A stretch of DNA of 64,000 nucleotides, from positions 1-64,000 of the forward strand of contig CALYAM010000002.1 of NCBI GenBank assembly GCA_944393565.1, given 5' to 3'. Positions within the stretch are counted from its first letter, which is position 1. Each line of letters opens with the position of its first letter. The position numbers and the translations under genes were made by a program. The DNA comes from an uncultured Clostridia bacterium (GTDB lineage Bacteria > Bacillota > Clostridia > TANB77 > CAG-508). Positions 18,554 through 28,390 of this stretch are shown in pieces. The notes beneath the pieces are model-generated. The model did not search any database, was not told the DNA's origin, and saw only the letters and a list, made by a program, of their open reading frames with translations.

Positions 18554-19846
18554 CTAATGTTCAGATTTTCTGTATTTTGCAATTAACATACCAATTATTA
18601 TACTTACTCCAACAGTTATTACTGCAGCAATGATGCTATTTGCAATTATTTCGCTTCTTTTTTTATCTCCACCTTTTTCTTCATTTTGTGTGTTTTCTGA
18701 ATTATTATTTATATTTTCTTTTTCCTCTTCTTCTGTTTTTCGATATGCTTTTATGGTATATGTTGTTGTTGTAATTCCATCTTCTGCTGTTACAACAATA
18801 GAAATTGTATTTTCGCCAAACTTAAGATTTTCATTTCCTTTGATTTCAATTTTTGCATTTTCTCTTTGTGGCACTGCAAGTATATTTAAAACCTCTTGAT
18901 TGCTTGCTAGGTCTGCTGTATATTCAAAAATATCTGCACGAAATTCTGGAATTAATACTACATTTTCAATCGCTAAGTTTTCTAGCATGCTATTTGTTTT
19001 TTCCGCTTCTCCTGTTTTAGTTACTGATATTGTGTATGTTTTTTTATTTCCATTTTGTGCTGTTACAACAATTCTAATTGTGTTGCTTCCCATTTGTAAT
19101 CCATTATTTCCCGTAATTGAAATACTGCTTTTTGAGTCTTCTACTACTGCAAGCACATCAATATCACTTATGTCTGCACCAATTATTAAGTTATATTGGG
19201 TTATATCTTTTTGAAAACTAGGAGTTATGCCTTGAACATCAAGTTTAAGGGATTTTAGATTTGCATTTGAACTTAAAGTATTAGTATTGCTATTATTATT
19301 TTGTGGCGGATTAGTTGTTGTTCCAGAGTTGCCAGGGTTATTTGGTGTTGATGGAGTATTTGGTGTACTTGGTGTTGATGGTTCTTCTGGTGTACTTGGA
19401 GTTTCAGGTACTACATCTTCAGTAATTGTAACTGTTGTTCCAGAGAAAATTGGATTTACTGGAGTCTCATCTGGAGTATAAAAGTCTCCATTTATTGAAA
19501 ATCCACTACTGCCAACTGCTTTTGCCTTGAATTTAAATGTAGCTAATACTCCACCAATTTTTGGTGTATCACCTCCATTTGGATCTGTCCAAGTATAAAT
19601 TACTCTTCCATTTCTAAAGCTTGTATTGCTTGGTCCTGAAATATATTCTACCTTGCTTGTATCTACAGTTATTCTCGCTGTTAAAGAAGCTACTGTAGCG
19701 TTGCTAAGTGAAACACTTACATTAAATTCTTCTCCCACTTTTACACTTGATTTGTTAGATGATAGGCTAATATTTCCTGCTCCATATACTATTTGAGTTA
19801 TGCCTAAAATTAGAAAAAATAGACATATACTTATAATTTTTTTCAT
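18554..19846 (-). CDS. Membrane-anchored cohesin-domain surface protein
   Basis: 430 aa, exported: signal peptide (about 1-22), a cohesin-like domain (about 24-145; ISLSSNKSSVKVGEEFNVSV, GGVLATFKFKAKA), a Pro/Thr/Asn-rich linker, two cadherin-like beta-sandwich domains (about 200-285 and 290-375, each ending in a TYTI strand), and a C-terminal transmembrane helix (about 402-424) with a short basic tail. Cohesins bind dockerins. The next gene upstream, 19 bases away and in the same operon, ends in a dockerin, so this is probably its cell-surface receptor. Confidence 0.78.
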   Translation of the reverse strand: MKKIISICLFFLILGITQIVYGAGNISLSSNKSSVKVGEEFNVSVSLSNATVASLTARITVDTSKVEYISGPSNTSFRNGRVIYTWTDPNGGDTPKIGGVLATFKFKAKAVGSSGFSINGDFYTPDETPVNPIFSGTTVTITEDVVPETPSTPEEPSTPSTPNTPSTPNNPGNSGTTTNPPQNNNSNTNTLSSNANLKSLKLDVQGITPSFQKDITQYNLIIGADISDIDVLAVVEDSKSSISITGNNGLQMGSNTIRIVVTAQNGNKKTYTISVTKTGEAEKTNSMLENLAIENVVLIPEFRADIFEYTADLASNQEVLNILAVPQRENAKIEIKGNENLKFGENTISIVVTAEDGITTTTYTIKAYRKTEEEEKENINNNSENTQNEEKGGDKKRSEIIANSIIAAVITVGVSIIIGMLIAKYRKSEH

Positions 19847-19865
19847 AGCTTTTTCTCTCCTTTCT

Positions 19866-22091
19866 TTACTGCTCTATAAATTTTATTTCCAAAATATGCT
19901 TTTGTAATTTTAATACATCTAATGCAGATGGATTGTCTCCATTTTTACTAATGTTTCCTGTTTTTAGATAAATGCCTTCCAATAACTTTGTTTCCAAAAT
20001 ATGTTTTTGTAGTACTAATACATCTAAAGCGTTAATTAATCCATCTCCATTAACATCACCATAAATTAAAAATTCATATTCATATATTGTAGTTCCATCT
20101 GATGAACTTAGTATAAGTTTGCTTCCTGTCCCAACTAATTCTTCTGCTTCTAAACTATTACCATTATTGTCAGCAAAAGACATTTCTAAGTTTGTAGTTA
20201 TTTGTTTTTGTATGTTAGAAACCTGAAAATTTTCAAGTCCGCTTATTTCATTTCCTGTTATTTTAATTGATGGTGCAAATTCTAAAATCCATTCATTGTT
20301 CCAGTTGCTTACTGTAACTTCGCATTTTTTCTCTATATTTCCTGCTTTTGCTATTATATTAGTTACTCCTACTTGTTTTGCCTCAATTAGTCCTGAGTCT
20401 GTTACTGTTGCAATATTTTCATTTTCCGATTTCCAACTAATTTGACTTTGGCTTGCATCTTCTGGAAGTATGCTTCCTACTATTTGAAAAGTCTTTCCTA
20501 ATAATATATTTATTCTTTCTTTTGATAAAATTATGTCATAAGGCGCTGTGTATACACTTATTTCGATTTTCCCTTCTACTTCTCCTCCAATAGTTTTAGC
20601 TATTATATTGGCTTTTCCATTCCCGATTGCTGTTACCTTCCCATTTTGGTCTACTGTAATAATATTCTCGTTTGTTGAAAGCCATACGATTTTTTCTTCT
20701 ACTCCTTCTGGTGTTGTTTTTATTTTTACAACTTGTGTACTACCTTTTTGCATAACTTCATTTTCAACACTAAGCTCAATTCCACTAATTGTTGGTTTTG
20801 GTACTTCTTTTAAATAACTAGAAAAAACGTATCCTACCATACCATTTTCAAGTTTGATTTTGTCCCAAATTTCATCAGATTGTATTCCTTTTTTTATTCT
20901 AGTTATTATTGTATCTTTGGGAATACTTTTTAATATTTCATATTGTGTTCCTGGTCCTGTCCTTATATTAAGAGTTGTAGTTACATTTGCATACATTTTT
21001 GTATTATCATTTGTAAAATCTGAATCAATAATGTCTGGGCTTTCAGTCATTATTTCTGGCATGTTTTCATACACAGGAATTAAAAAACCAATTGAAGAAT
21101 CCAATACGCCATTATTTTTATATGCTTTATATATTCCCATGCTTTCACTGTATGGTGCCAAGCAGTTAGTCATGTATTGGTGCCAAAAAAGATTTTCTGG
21201 GTAGTCTGTATTTACAGCAAATTTTTGCAAATATAATGTGTTTTGACCTACATTGATGTAATTTCTTCCAATGAATACGGCTCCTCCTTTTATAGCTCTT
21301 TCTGGTGTGTTCCATGGTATAAACAAATTTTGCTTTTCTTCCTCTGATGCTCCTTTTCCATCCCTTGCAAAGCTAAGTCCATTTTTTACTGCTCCTAATT
21401 CTTCGCTACTACTAGTTGCTCCTATATTATAAAAATTGTATAGCCCTTCGTAACCAGATATATTCCCACTAATAGAAGGGTGGCTAACAAATGCTCCTAA
21501 TTCTTGCCTCATACGTGATGCAAGGTGGTATGGGCTTACTCCAGAATATATAGCTGAATCCCATAGTAAATCTGAATATGTTTTGTCTGTTGTAATTATT
21601 TTCCCTTCTGATGTTTTATAACTTACTTTTCTTTGATAAAATTCTGTTCCATATAATATTTTTTCTATTCCTTCTTTTGTGTGAATTGATGTATCGTAAG
21701 ATAATTTTTCAAAACAAAAAATACGAATTTCATTAATGAAATTTCTAGGGTCCATAGTATACTCTACTGCTCTTTTAGATGCATTTACCCACCCTTTGTC
21801 TATTTCTACATTATAAATTCCTGGGTCTGTACATTTCCAGATGTCGCTATAACTTATCGGTACTAAATTCCTATTGTTTCTATATTCGTTTGAAATAACC
21901 TGGTTAAAATCTAAACCTGTATATAGGGCACTAAATTCCCAGTTGGGATATTTTTCTTTTAGTGCTTCTAAATACGGCTTATATGAATCTGGGAAATTTT
22001 CAATACCTTTTTTTATTTCTGCAGCTTTACTAATATTACAAAGCCCTATTAAAACTGCAAAAATTATTAAAATTAAATATATCTTTTTCAT
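19866..22091 (-). CDS. Secreted glucosaminidase with SH3, Ig-like and dockerin domains
   Basis: About 741 aa. Signal peptide; glucosaminidase-like catalytic region (about 100-330; SGVSPYHLASRMRQELGAF, YNFYNIGA) of the peptidoglycan N-acetylglucosaminidase type; bacterial SH3 (LNIRTGPGTQYEILKSIP); two BIG2 Ig-like domains (VTAIGNGKANIIAKT; WKSENENIATVTDSG); and a C-terminal type I dockerin of two Ca-binding repeats (GDVNGDGLINALDVLVLQKH; the second begins GDNPSALDVLKLQKHILE). It probably cleaves the cell wall and docks onto the cohesin protein encoded downstream. The start is chosen at 22091; an ATG at 22112 is also possible. Confidence 0.82.
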   Translation of the reverse strand: MKKIYLILIIFAVLIGLCNISKAAEIKKGIENFPDSYKPYLEALKEKYPNWEFSALYTGLDFNQVISNEYRNNRNLVPISYSDIWKCTDPGIYNVEIDKGWVNASKRAVEYTMDPRNFINEIRIFCFEKLSYDTSIHTKEGIEKILYGTEFYQRKVSYKTSEGKIITTDKTYSDLLWDSAIYSGVSPYHLASRMRQELGAFVSHPSISGNISGYEGLYNFYNIGATSSSEELGAVKNGLSFARDGKGASEEEKQNLFIPWNTPERAIKGGAVFIGRNYINVGQNTLYLQKFAVNTDYPENLFWHQYMTNCLAPYSESMGIYKAYKNNGVLDSSIGFLIPVYENMPEIMTESPDIIDSDFTNDNTKMYANVTTTLNIRTGPGTQYEILKSIPKDTIITRIKKGIQSDEIWDKIKLENGMVGYVFSSYLKEVPKPTISGIELSVENEVMQKGSTQVVKIKTTPEGVEEKIVWLSTNENIITVDQNGKVTAIGNGKANIIAKTIGGEVEGKIEISVYTAPYDIILSKERINILLGKTFQIVGSILPEDASQSQISWKSENENIATVTDSGLIEAKQVGVTNIIAKAGNIEKKCEVTVSNWNNEWILEFAPSIKITGNEISGLENFQVSNIQKQITTNLEMSFADNNGNSLEAEELVGTGSKLILSSSDGTTIYEYEFLIYGDVNGDGLINALDVLVLQKHILETKLLEGIYLKTGNISKNGDNPSALDVLKLQKHILEIKFIEQ

Positions 22092-22134
22092 TGTGTTTGA
22101 ATTTCCTTTCATACATAATTAAAACCCAAAAATT

Positions 22135-22162
22135 ATTATAATTTAATTTTAGTATTTTCCAA
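22135..22162 (-). promoter_or_regulatory. Promoter of the glucosaminidase-cohesin operon
   Basis: Minus-strand TTGGAA, a 16-base spacer and a perfect TATAAT, about 45 bases before the start. Confidence 0.55.
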
Positions 22163-22239
22163 TTTAAGTAATTTATTCTTTTACATATTCTTTTTTTTTT
22201 ATGAATATAATTTAAAAACAATATTTAGGAGGATGTATT

Positions 22240-24361
22240 ATGTGCCTTACAAAAACTTCTGCTGGCAAAAAAGCTTTACTCCAAAATCAAGTTGACTATA
22301 CCATAGCAATTGCTCGGCAATCCTAATGTAGGGAAAAGCACTGTATTTAATGGCCTTACTGGCATGCACCAGCACACAGGTAACTGGCCTCGGTAAAACC
22401 GTAGCAAATGCCTCTCGGCATTTGTAATTATTCTGGTACACAGTTTTTACTAGTAGATATTCCTGGTACTTATTCACTTATGTCTAATTCTGAAGAAGAA
22501 GAAATTGCTAGAAACTATATATGTTTTGGTAAACATGATTGTGTAGTAGTTGTTGTAGATGCTACATGTTTAGAAAGGAATTTAAACCTTGTTTATCAAA
22601 TACTAGAGATAACAAGTAAAGTAGTAATTTGTGTGAATTTGTTAGATGAAGCAAAGTCTAAAGGTATTAAAATTGATTTGAAATGTCTTTCTTCGCATTT
22701 TGGAGTTCCGGTTGTTGGAACTATTGCAAGAAAAAAATCATCATTAAAAAAATTAATGGATGCTGTTTTAGGCGTGTGCAATCGGAAATATTTTATGTGA
22801 TCCATATAAGATTTCTTATGCTCCGATTATAGAAGATGCTATTTCTATAATTGAACCTGAAATTAAGAAAATGTATTTACCACTACCTGCAAGATGGATT
22901 TGTATAAAATTATTAGATGGAAATAAAAAAATTTTAAATGCAATTTCTTTTAATTTAAATATTGCTTTTGAAAATAGTATTCTTAATGCTAGTTTGGAAA
23001 GGGCTAATAATTTATTAAATAATAGCAATATATATTCAAGTAATTTTAAAGATGTAATTGTTTCTAATATACTTTTTGAAGCTGAATCTATTTGTAATAA
23101 AGCAGTTGTATTTTTTAAAAATGATTATCAAAATCGTGATAGAAAAATTGACAGTATTTTAACTTCTAAGTACTTTGGTATACCAATAATGCTACTTTTC
23201 TTAGGTTTTATATTTTGGCTTACTATTGAGGGAGCAAATGTACCTTCTAGGCTTTTGTCAGAATTTTTTAATTATATTGAGAGCAAATTATTATTATTTT
23301 TTAATTTTGTAGGTGCTCCTATATGGTTAACTCAACTTCTTGTTTCTGGTATGTATAAAACCGTTGCTTGGATTGTTGCCGTTATGTTTCCTCCAATGGC
23401 AATTTTCTTTCCTTTATTTACAATTTTAGAGGATTTGGGTTATTTGCCACGTATTGCATTTAATTTAGATAATTTTTTTAAAAAGGCTTGTACAACAGGC
23501 AAGCAGGCTCTTACCATGTGTATGGGCTTCGGATGCAACGCAGCTGGTGTTGTTGGTTGTAGAATTATAGATTCTCCTCGTGAAAAATTAATAGCTATTA
23601 TTACCAATGCTTTTGTTCCTTGTAATGGTCGTTTTCCTTTTTTAATTACAATTGCTACTATTTTTTTTGGAGGTTTAGTTAGTGGCTTTTCATCGTCCCT
23701 TTTTGCCACTTTAATTATATTACTGGTTATAATTATTGGAGTAGTTTTTACACTTGTTATTTCAAAGTTTCTTTCAAGAAATATTTTGAAAGGTTTTCCT
23801 TCTTCTTTTGTATTAGAACTTCCCCCTTATAGAAAACCACAGGTTGACAAGATAATTGTTCGTTCTATTTTTGACAGAACTTTATTTGTTCTTGGTCGTG
23901 CTATTTCTGTTGCAGCTCCTACTGGTATTGTAATTTGGCTACTTGCAAATGTCTCCATCAATAATATTACTTTGTTAAATTATTTGGCAGATTTTTTTAA
24001 TCCTTTTGCAAGGTTGATGGGGTTAGATGGCTATATTTTAACTGCTTTTGTTTTAGCTTTACCTGCAAATGAAATTGTTCTTCCTATAATTTTAATGAGT
24101 TATCTTTCTTCTGGAACACTTATAAGCTTAGATGATATTGCAAGTGTGAGTGTTATTTTAAGGCAAAATGGATGGACCATTCTTACTGCAATTAATGTTA
24201 TGCTGTTCACATTATTGCATTTTCCTTGTAGTACAACACTTCTTACTATAAAAAAAGAAACTGGAAGTTGGAAATGGACGTTTTTATCTTTTATTATTCC
24301 TACCATCTGTGGAATTTTTATGTGTATGTTTACAACATTAATTTGGAATATTTTTTTATAA
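22240..24361 (+). CDS. feoB: Ferrous iron transporter FeoB, four CGGN +1 sites
   Basis: Full-length FeoB (705 aa), the GTPase-linked Fe2+ importer, but only if four C-GGN sites are each read as one glycine. Sites: 22315 (AIA-G-NPNVGKS, the G1 loop), 22391 (NWP-G-KTVANA), 22416 (NAS-G-ICNYSG) and 22783 (VCN-G-NILCDPY). Each CGG is in frame once the previous shift is applied, and span minus four is divisible by three. Downstream are G3 (DIPGTYS), G4-like NLLDEA, and membrane helices with the Gate motifs (MGFGCNAAGV; TNAFVPCNGRFPFL). Without any shift, translation stops at codon 29. AGGAGG precedes the ATG. No feoA was seen next to it. Confidence 0.93.
22315..22318 (+). other. CGGC recoding site 1 in feoB
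   Basis: GCT-CGGC-AAT. It gives the first glycine of the GNPNVGKS P-loop. Frame 0 would stop at TAA two codons after CGG. Confidence 0.88.
22391..22394 (+). other. CGGT recoding site 2 in feoB
   Basis: CCT-CGGT-AAA. It restores the conserved NWPGKT motif. Confidence 0.88.
22416..22419 (+). other. CGGC recoding site 3 in feoB
   Basis: TCT-CGGC-ATT, 25 bases after site 2. It restores NASGICNYSG and the frame that runs into DIPGTYS. Confidence 0.85.
22783..22786 (+). other. CGGA recoding site 4 in feoB
   Basis: AAT-CGGA-AAT. It joins the GTPase part to the membrane part (VCNGNILCDPYKISY). Frame 0 stops at TGA four codons later. Confidence 0.85.
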
Positions 24362-24373
24362 GTTTTCCTAAGC

Positions 24374-24411
24374 AAAACAGATGCACTATTTTTTATTAGT
24401 GCATCTGTTTT
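24374..24411. terminator. Bidirectional terminator feoB / DHHW gene
   Basis: 15-bp stem AAAACAGATGCACTA (24374-24388) with 24397-24411, then a T-tract on the plus strand and T-rich sequence on the minus strand. It lies between convergent genes. Confidence 0.85.
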
Positions 24412-25519
24412 TTATTTGATTCCTCTTGCTCCTATATCTGTCATTAAATTTGAAAAATTATATAATACTAAAACTTCTGTTATATTATTTTCTGTTACAT
24501 AGTCTGATAAATTCATATGATAATAACGAGGATCTATTACGTGTATTTCTTCATAATTGCTACATAAAAATTGTATAGTATTATGAGCATAAGAATCTTT
24601 TATTATCATTAATCTTTTATTGTTTTTTGCTTTAGTTTTTACAATAACTTTGCTATTATTCCCATTAAGAAAATATGAATATTTGTCTTTTGTATATAGA
24701 TAATTTTCATTATAAATTGATTTTGTAGTTTCGTTATCATATTGTACATATTCTAAATTTGTATTTGCTTCATTTTCAAAAATAGTAATTGTATCTGCCT
24801 CTTGCCCTATGATTTGTGCTTTTGAATCAAATGTGCCTAAAAAGTCTGTGCTCACAATTTTTTTATTAAAATCTGTAATGCTTTTTGCTTTTTCACCTGT
24901 CTCTTTACAAAAACTTGTATATAGTATATATGCTCCAAGGCTTGTCATATGATGGTCTGTTTTATAATATAATTCTAAGTTTTTATATTTTTTTATTGTT
25001 TGTGTAACATCAATTGTATTAATATTATCACATTTTCTATATTGCTCTTTTATTTTTGTTTCTTGGTCTATTGTTTGTACAAAGGTTGGTAGTTTTTCTT
25101 TGTTTATATAAATAGAGTTTGGCACTATCATGAAATATGTTGGTATCTCCAATTTTCCGTGCAAAAGTATTGATGTTTTCCACAGCTTTGCTTATGTTTT
25201 CTTCATTATAATCAATTTTTTCAAAAAGGTAACCATCTTTTCCGATATATACTCCATTTATTTGGCTTTTACCTAATGCTCTTTCAAAAAAGGTTTTTGC
25301 AATAACCCATTCTTTACGAAAAATAAAGTGGTCATTAATATATTCTTCTGCCTGTTTTGCATATTCCCCATTTAATAGTGTTTTCCATGTAAAAGAAGGC
25401 CATTTTGTAAGCATTCTATTTTCTTCTTCTGAAAAAGTTTTTTTAGGAATTATTAAATTAAATATAAATAATAAAATCCATATAGTAGTAAATATGCAAA
25501 AAAATATTTTATTTTTCAT
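24412..25519 (-). CDS. DHHW family protein (AlgX/AlgJ-like), one CGGA +1 site
   Basis: 368 aa read through the four bases CGGA at 25156-25159 (residue 121), which joins AVENINTFA to GKLEIPTYFMIVPNS. N-terminal membrane anchor (about 5-24), then an SGNH-like extracytoplasmic domain with GVYIGKDGYLFE, TDHHMTSLGAY and a late MIIKDSYAHN. Most members have DHHW; here it is DHHM. These proteins work with MBOAT acyltransferases in O-acetylating surface polysaccharides, and an MBOAT gene lies 17 bases upstream in the same operon. Span minus one is divisible by three. Confidence 0.85.
25156..25159 (-). other. CGGA recoding site in the DHHW gene (Gly121)
   Basis: GCA-CGGA-AAA. Reading CGGA as Gly gives TFAGKLEIPTYFMIVP. 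Confidence 0.82.
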
Positions 25520-25536
25520 TTGCTTTTTTCTCCTCT

Positions 25537-26945
25537 TTAGAAACGAAAATATAAGAATGGATTATATGAATCACTTACTAAGCTTGTTGTGCACAATAAA
25601 AGTATAATTACATAGGCAAGTGTTACTACTAAAGTTGTTGCTTTGCTTTTCTTCTTTTCTATATTTTCTATTTTTTTCCATAAAAATGGTGTTGTAAAAA
25701 TTATTCCAATTGCAATAATTACAATGTAATTTTTTATATAATATAGTGCTTCATTATTGATTATTGGAACATTATTCATGCTAAATAATGTTTTTAAATA
25801 CTCCCAAACTTTGCTTAAATCTTCAAATGCAAATATAACCCAACTTATCATAACAAAAAATATTGTATATAAATGAGAAACTATTGCATTTGCTTTTTCA
25901 AGCCATTTTAGCAAGAATAGTTTTTCTATTATAAGTAAAATCCCAAAGAATAGTCCCCAAATTATAAAGTTCCAAGAAGCTCCATGCCATGCTCCGAGTT
26001 AGCCCCCATACAATTATTATATTCCTAATTTGCTTTGTAAGTCCTTTTCTATTTCCTCCAAGAGGAATATAGATATAATCTCTAAACCAACTTCCAAGCG
26101 TAATATGCCATCTTCTCCAAAACTCTGTAATGCTTTTTGAGATATATGGGAAATTAAAGTTTTCATCAAATTTCATTCCAAATATCTGTGCAAGCCCAAT
26201 GGCCATATCCGAATATCCACTAAAGTCAAAGTATATTTGAAGTGCAAATGCTATAATTCCAATCCAAGCAAATACTGTTGACATCTGTACATAGCTACTT
26301 GTTTCTATAATGTTCCAAAGTTCACCTATACTATTGGCAAACAGTACTTTTTTTGCAAGTCCTTGTATAAATCTCCTCATTCCGGTTGCTAAAATTGTCT
26401 ATGCTAATATTCTTAGTTTCCAGCTCCTCATCTACTGTTTCATATCTTACTATTGGACCTGCTATAATTTGTGGAAATAGCAGAGTATATGTTAAATAAT
26501 TGTAAAAACTTTTTTCATTTTTTACAGTTCCTCTATAAACATCGATAATATATGATAGACTTTGAAATGTATTAAAAGACACGCCTATTGGAAGTGGAAT
26601 ATTTAAAAGTGGGATTTTAAGTCCTGTTATTTCATTAATACTTCCAATAATAAAATCAGCATATTTAAAAAAGAATAAAATTGCTAAATTAACTCCAATA
26701 TCTATTAATAAAAATAAACGCTTCTTTTTTTTGTTGTCCCAATTTTGTGTAATTTTTTTTCCACAATAAAAATCCATTACTGCAAGCAATAGCATTATAG
26801 GAATATATCTTATCTCACCCCAAGCAAAAAATAATAAGCTTCCAATTATCATTATAGCATTTTTCATTTTGCTTGGTACCATAAAATATACTATTAATAA
26901 TATTGGTAGAAAAATATATAAAAACACTATACTACTAAAAACCAT
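25537..26945 (-). CDS. MBOAT O-acyltransferase (AlgI-like), two CGGA +1 sites
   Basis: Multi-pass membrane O-acyltransferase, 468 aa when two sites are recoded: 26381-26384 (residue 188; DNFSN-G-MRRFIQGLAKK) and 25993-25996 (residue 317; WGLT-G-AWHGASWNF). The second restores the AWHG motif with the catalytic histidine. Other hallmarks are FNTFQSLSYIIDVYRG, FPQIIAGPIVRY and FWRRWHITLGSWFRDYIYIPLGG. The start at 26943-26945 has GGAAG upstream. Likely role: transfer of acetyl across the membrane for surface polymer modification, with the DHHW partner next door. Span minus two is divisible by three. Confidence 0.9.
25993..25996 (-). other. CGGA recoding site 2 in the MBOAT gene (Gly317)
   Basis: ACT-CGGA-GCA. 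It gives LTGAWHGASWNF with the catalytic His; frame 0 gives the unrelated LTRSMAWSFL. Confidence 0.88.
26381..26384 (-). other. CGGA recoding site 1 in the MBOAT gene (Gly188)
   Basis: AAC-CGGA-ATG. It restores FSNGMRRFIQGLAKK, a family motif. Confidence 0.86.
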
Positions 26946-26962
26946 TTTTCTTCCTTTTTTTA

Positions 26963-26986
26963 AGGCCAAAGTTTATGCTTTGGCCT
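26963..26986 (-). terminator. Hairpin between DUF4358 and MBOAT genes
   Basis: 9-bp stem AGGCCAAAG/CTTTGGCCT, 17 bases ahead of the MBOAT start codon and overlapping its leader. There is no T-tract on the minus strand, so it may be a processing or attenuation element rather than a true terminator. Confidence 0.45.
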
Positions 26987-27022
26987 CTTAATTTCACATT
27001 TAATTTTATGTTGTTTTTTTGC

Positions 27023-27494
27023 TTACTCCACAATCATTGTTTCTATTTCTTCAGCGTTCTCACAAATTATAAGATATACGTAATCTCCATATGTTCCTAA
27101 TTTGCGATTTCTTACCAAATCATATTGTTCTGGAAGGTATGTTGACCATTGCTCTTCATAGCTGTTAGCAAATTGTTCTACTTGGCTTTTTACAGTTTCT
27201 GCAGTGTTTTCTTTTGCTTTTATAATCATGTACATGCTTGCTTGTGTATTCATCATAGGGAATTTTCCAATAATTTCCTCTATATTTTCACTTCCTATAT
27301 TCATATAATTTGTAAGTATTTCATCACTTATATCAGATGTCATCATTTCATTAAATGGTGCCGTTCCGAGCTATTTTTGTATTTAGTTCTTCCAAATTTA
27401 GCTCTTTAGGTCTATTTACTGTCATAGCATAAATTGCAACTCCTACTATAATAACTATAAGTATGATAATTGCTATAAATGTTTTTTTGTTCAT
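27023..27494 (-). CDS. DUF4358-like membrane-anchored protein, one CGGA +1 site
   Basis: 156 aa when the CGGA at 27365-27368 (residue 43) is read as Gly (NTKIA-G-TAPFNEMMTSD). N-terminal hydrophobic helix (KTFIAIIILIVIIVGVAIYA) followed by an extracytoplasmic domain with YMIIKAKENTAETVKSQVE and YGDYVYLIICEN, as in the DUF4358 family, to which I assign it from memory. It is the first gene of the operon with MBOAT and DHHW, so a role in the same surface acylation is likely. The start ATG at 27492-27494 has AGGAGG upstream. Confidence 0.7.
27365..27368 (-). other. CGGA recoding site in the DUF4358 gene (Gly43)
   Basis: GCT-CGGA-ACG. It joins an anchored N-terminus that has a strong ribosome binding site to the rest of the domain; frame 0 stops at TAA four codons after CGG. 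Confidence 0.8.
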
Positions 27495-27595
27495 ATTTTT
27501 CCTCCTTTCTTTTATTATTTATGCCCTAATATCTTATTTTTCATGTTAAAGTTTATCATATTATATATATAAAATCAATTTATATTTTATTTTTC

Positions 27596-27624
27596 TTGAC
27601 TTTTTAAAATATTTGAAATATGAT
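27596..27624 (+). promoter_or_regulatory. Promoter of the rubrerythrin gene
   Basis: TTGACT, a 17-base spacer and TATGAT, 32 bases before the start codon. Confidence 0.65.
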
Positions 27625-27656
27625 GGGGACATAATATAAATAGGAGGTTACATGTT

Positions 27657-28190
27657 ATGGATTTAAAAGGTTCAAAAACAGAACAGAATTTAAAAGCTGC
27701 TTTTTCTGGAGAATCAGAGGCTAGAAATAAGTATACTTACTTTGCAAGTGTTGCAAAAAAAGAAGGCTATGAACAAATTGCTGCTTTATTTTTAGAAACT
27801 GCTGAAAATGAAAAAGAACACGCTAAAATTCATTTTAAATATTTAAACGGTATTGGTAATACTGAGTCAAATTTAGCTGATGCTGCAGCTGGAGAAAATT
27901 ATGAGTGGACAGATATGTACGCAAACTTTGCTAAAGAAGCTGAAGAGGAAGGTTTTGCAGAAATAGCGTCTACATTTCGTGCTATTGCAGAAGTAGAAAA
28001 AAAACATGAAGAAAGATATCGTAAGCTTCTTTCTAATGTTCAAAATGGTGAAGTGTTTAAAAAGGGAAGCATTGTTATTTGGAAATGTAGGAATTGTGGA
28101 CATATTGTTGTAGGAACTGAAGCTCCACAAGTTTGTCCTGTTTGCAAACATCCTCAATCTTTTTTTGAAATAAATGCTGAGAATTATTAG
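27657..28190 (+). CDS. rbr: Rubrerythrin
   Basis: 177-aa rubrerythrin, a peroxide-reducing protein of anaerobes. The N-terminal ferritin-like diiron domain has the Glu/His ligands in family positions ([46 protein letters not shown]). The C-terminal rubredoxin has two CxxC knuckles (CRNCGH, CPVCKH). Monocistronic, with a good ribosome binding site (AGGAGG), own promoter and terminator. Confidence 0.96.
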   Translation: MDLKGSKTEQNLKAAFSGESEARNKYTYFASVAKKEGYEQIAALFLETAENEKEHAKIHFKYLNGIGNTESNLADAAAGENYEWTDMYANFAKEAEEEGFAEIASTFRAIAEVEKKHEERYRKLLSNVQNGEVFKKGSIVIWKCRNCGHIVVGTEAPQVCPVCKHPQSFFEINAENY

Positions 28191-28241
28191 TGAATAGTAG
28201 TCTTTGAAATTTATTGCACAGATAATCTAATTTCACTATAT

Positions 28242-28278
28242 ATTAAAACACCTCTAGCTTTACTAGAGGTGTTTTAAT
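28242..28278. terminator. Terminator after rubrerythrin
   Basis: 16-bp perfect stem (28242-28257 with 28263-28278), 5-base loop, ending in TTTTAAT. Confidence 0.85.
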
Positions 28279-28390
28279 TATTGATTAAATGAAGCTATTA
28301 TATTTTCTAATATTTCTTTTTTGTTCTTCATGTTTTTCGTTGTCAAAATGTAAATTTGTATTGTCATGGATTAAATTTCGTATTATTTAC

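Noticed and set aside
22240..24361. feoB and the other eight interrupted genes as pseudogenes or plain sequencing errors
   Set aside because: All 14 interruptions are the same one-base event at the same codon phase before glycine, on both strands; the downstream parts keep all family motifs, and no other kind of damage (stop, deletion, other indel) is seen in these genes.
28278..28367. Possible 29-residue minus-strand ORF between rubrerythrin and rimO
   Set aside because: No ribosome binding site, overlaps the rubrerythrin terminator, no recognisable product.
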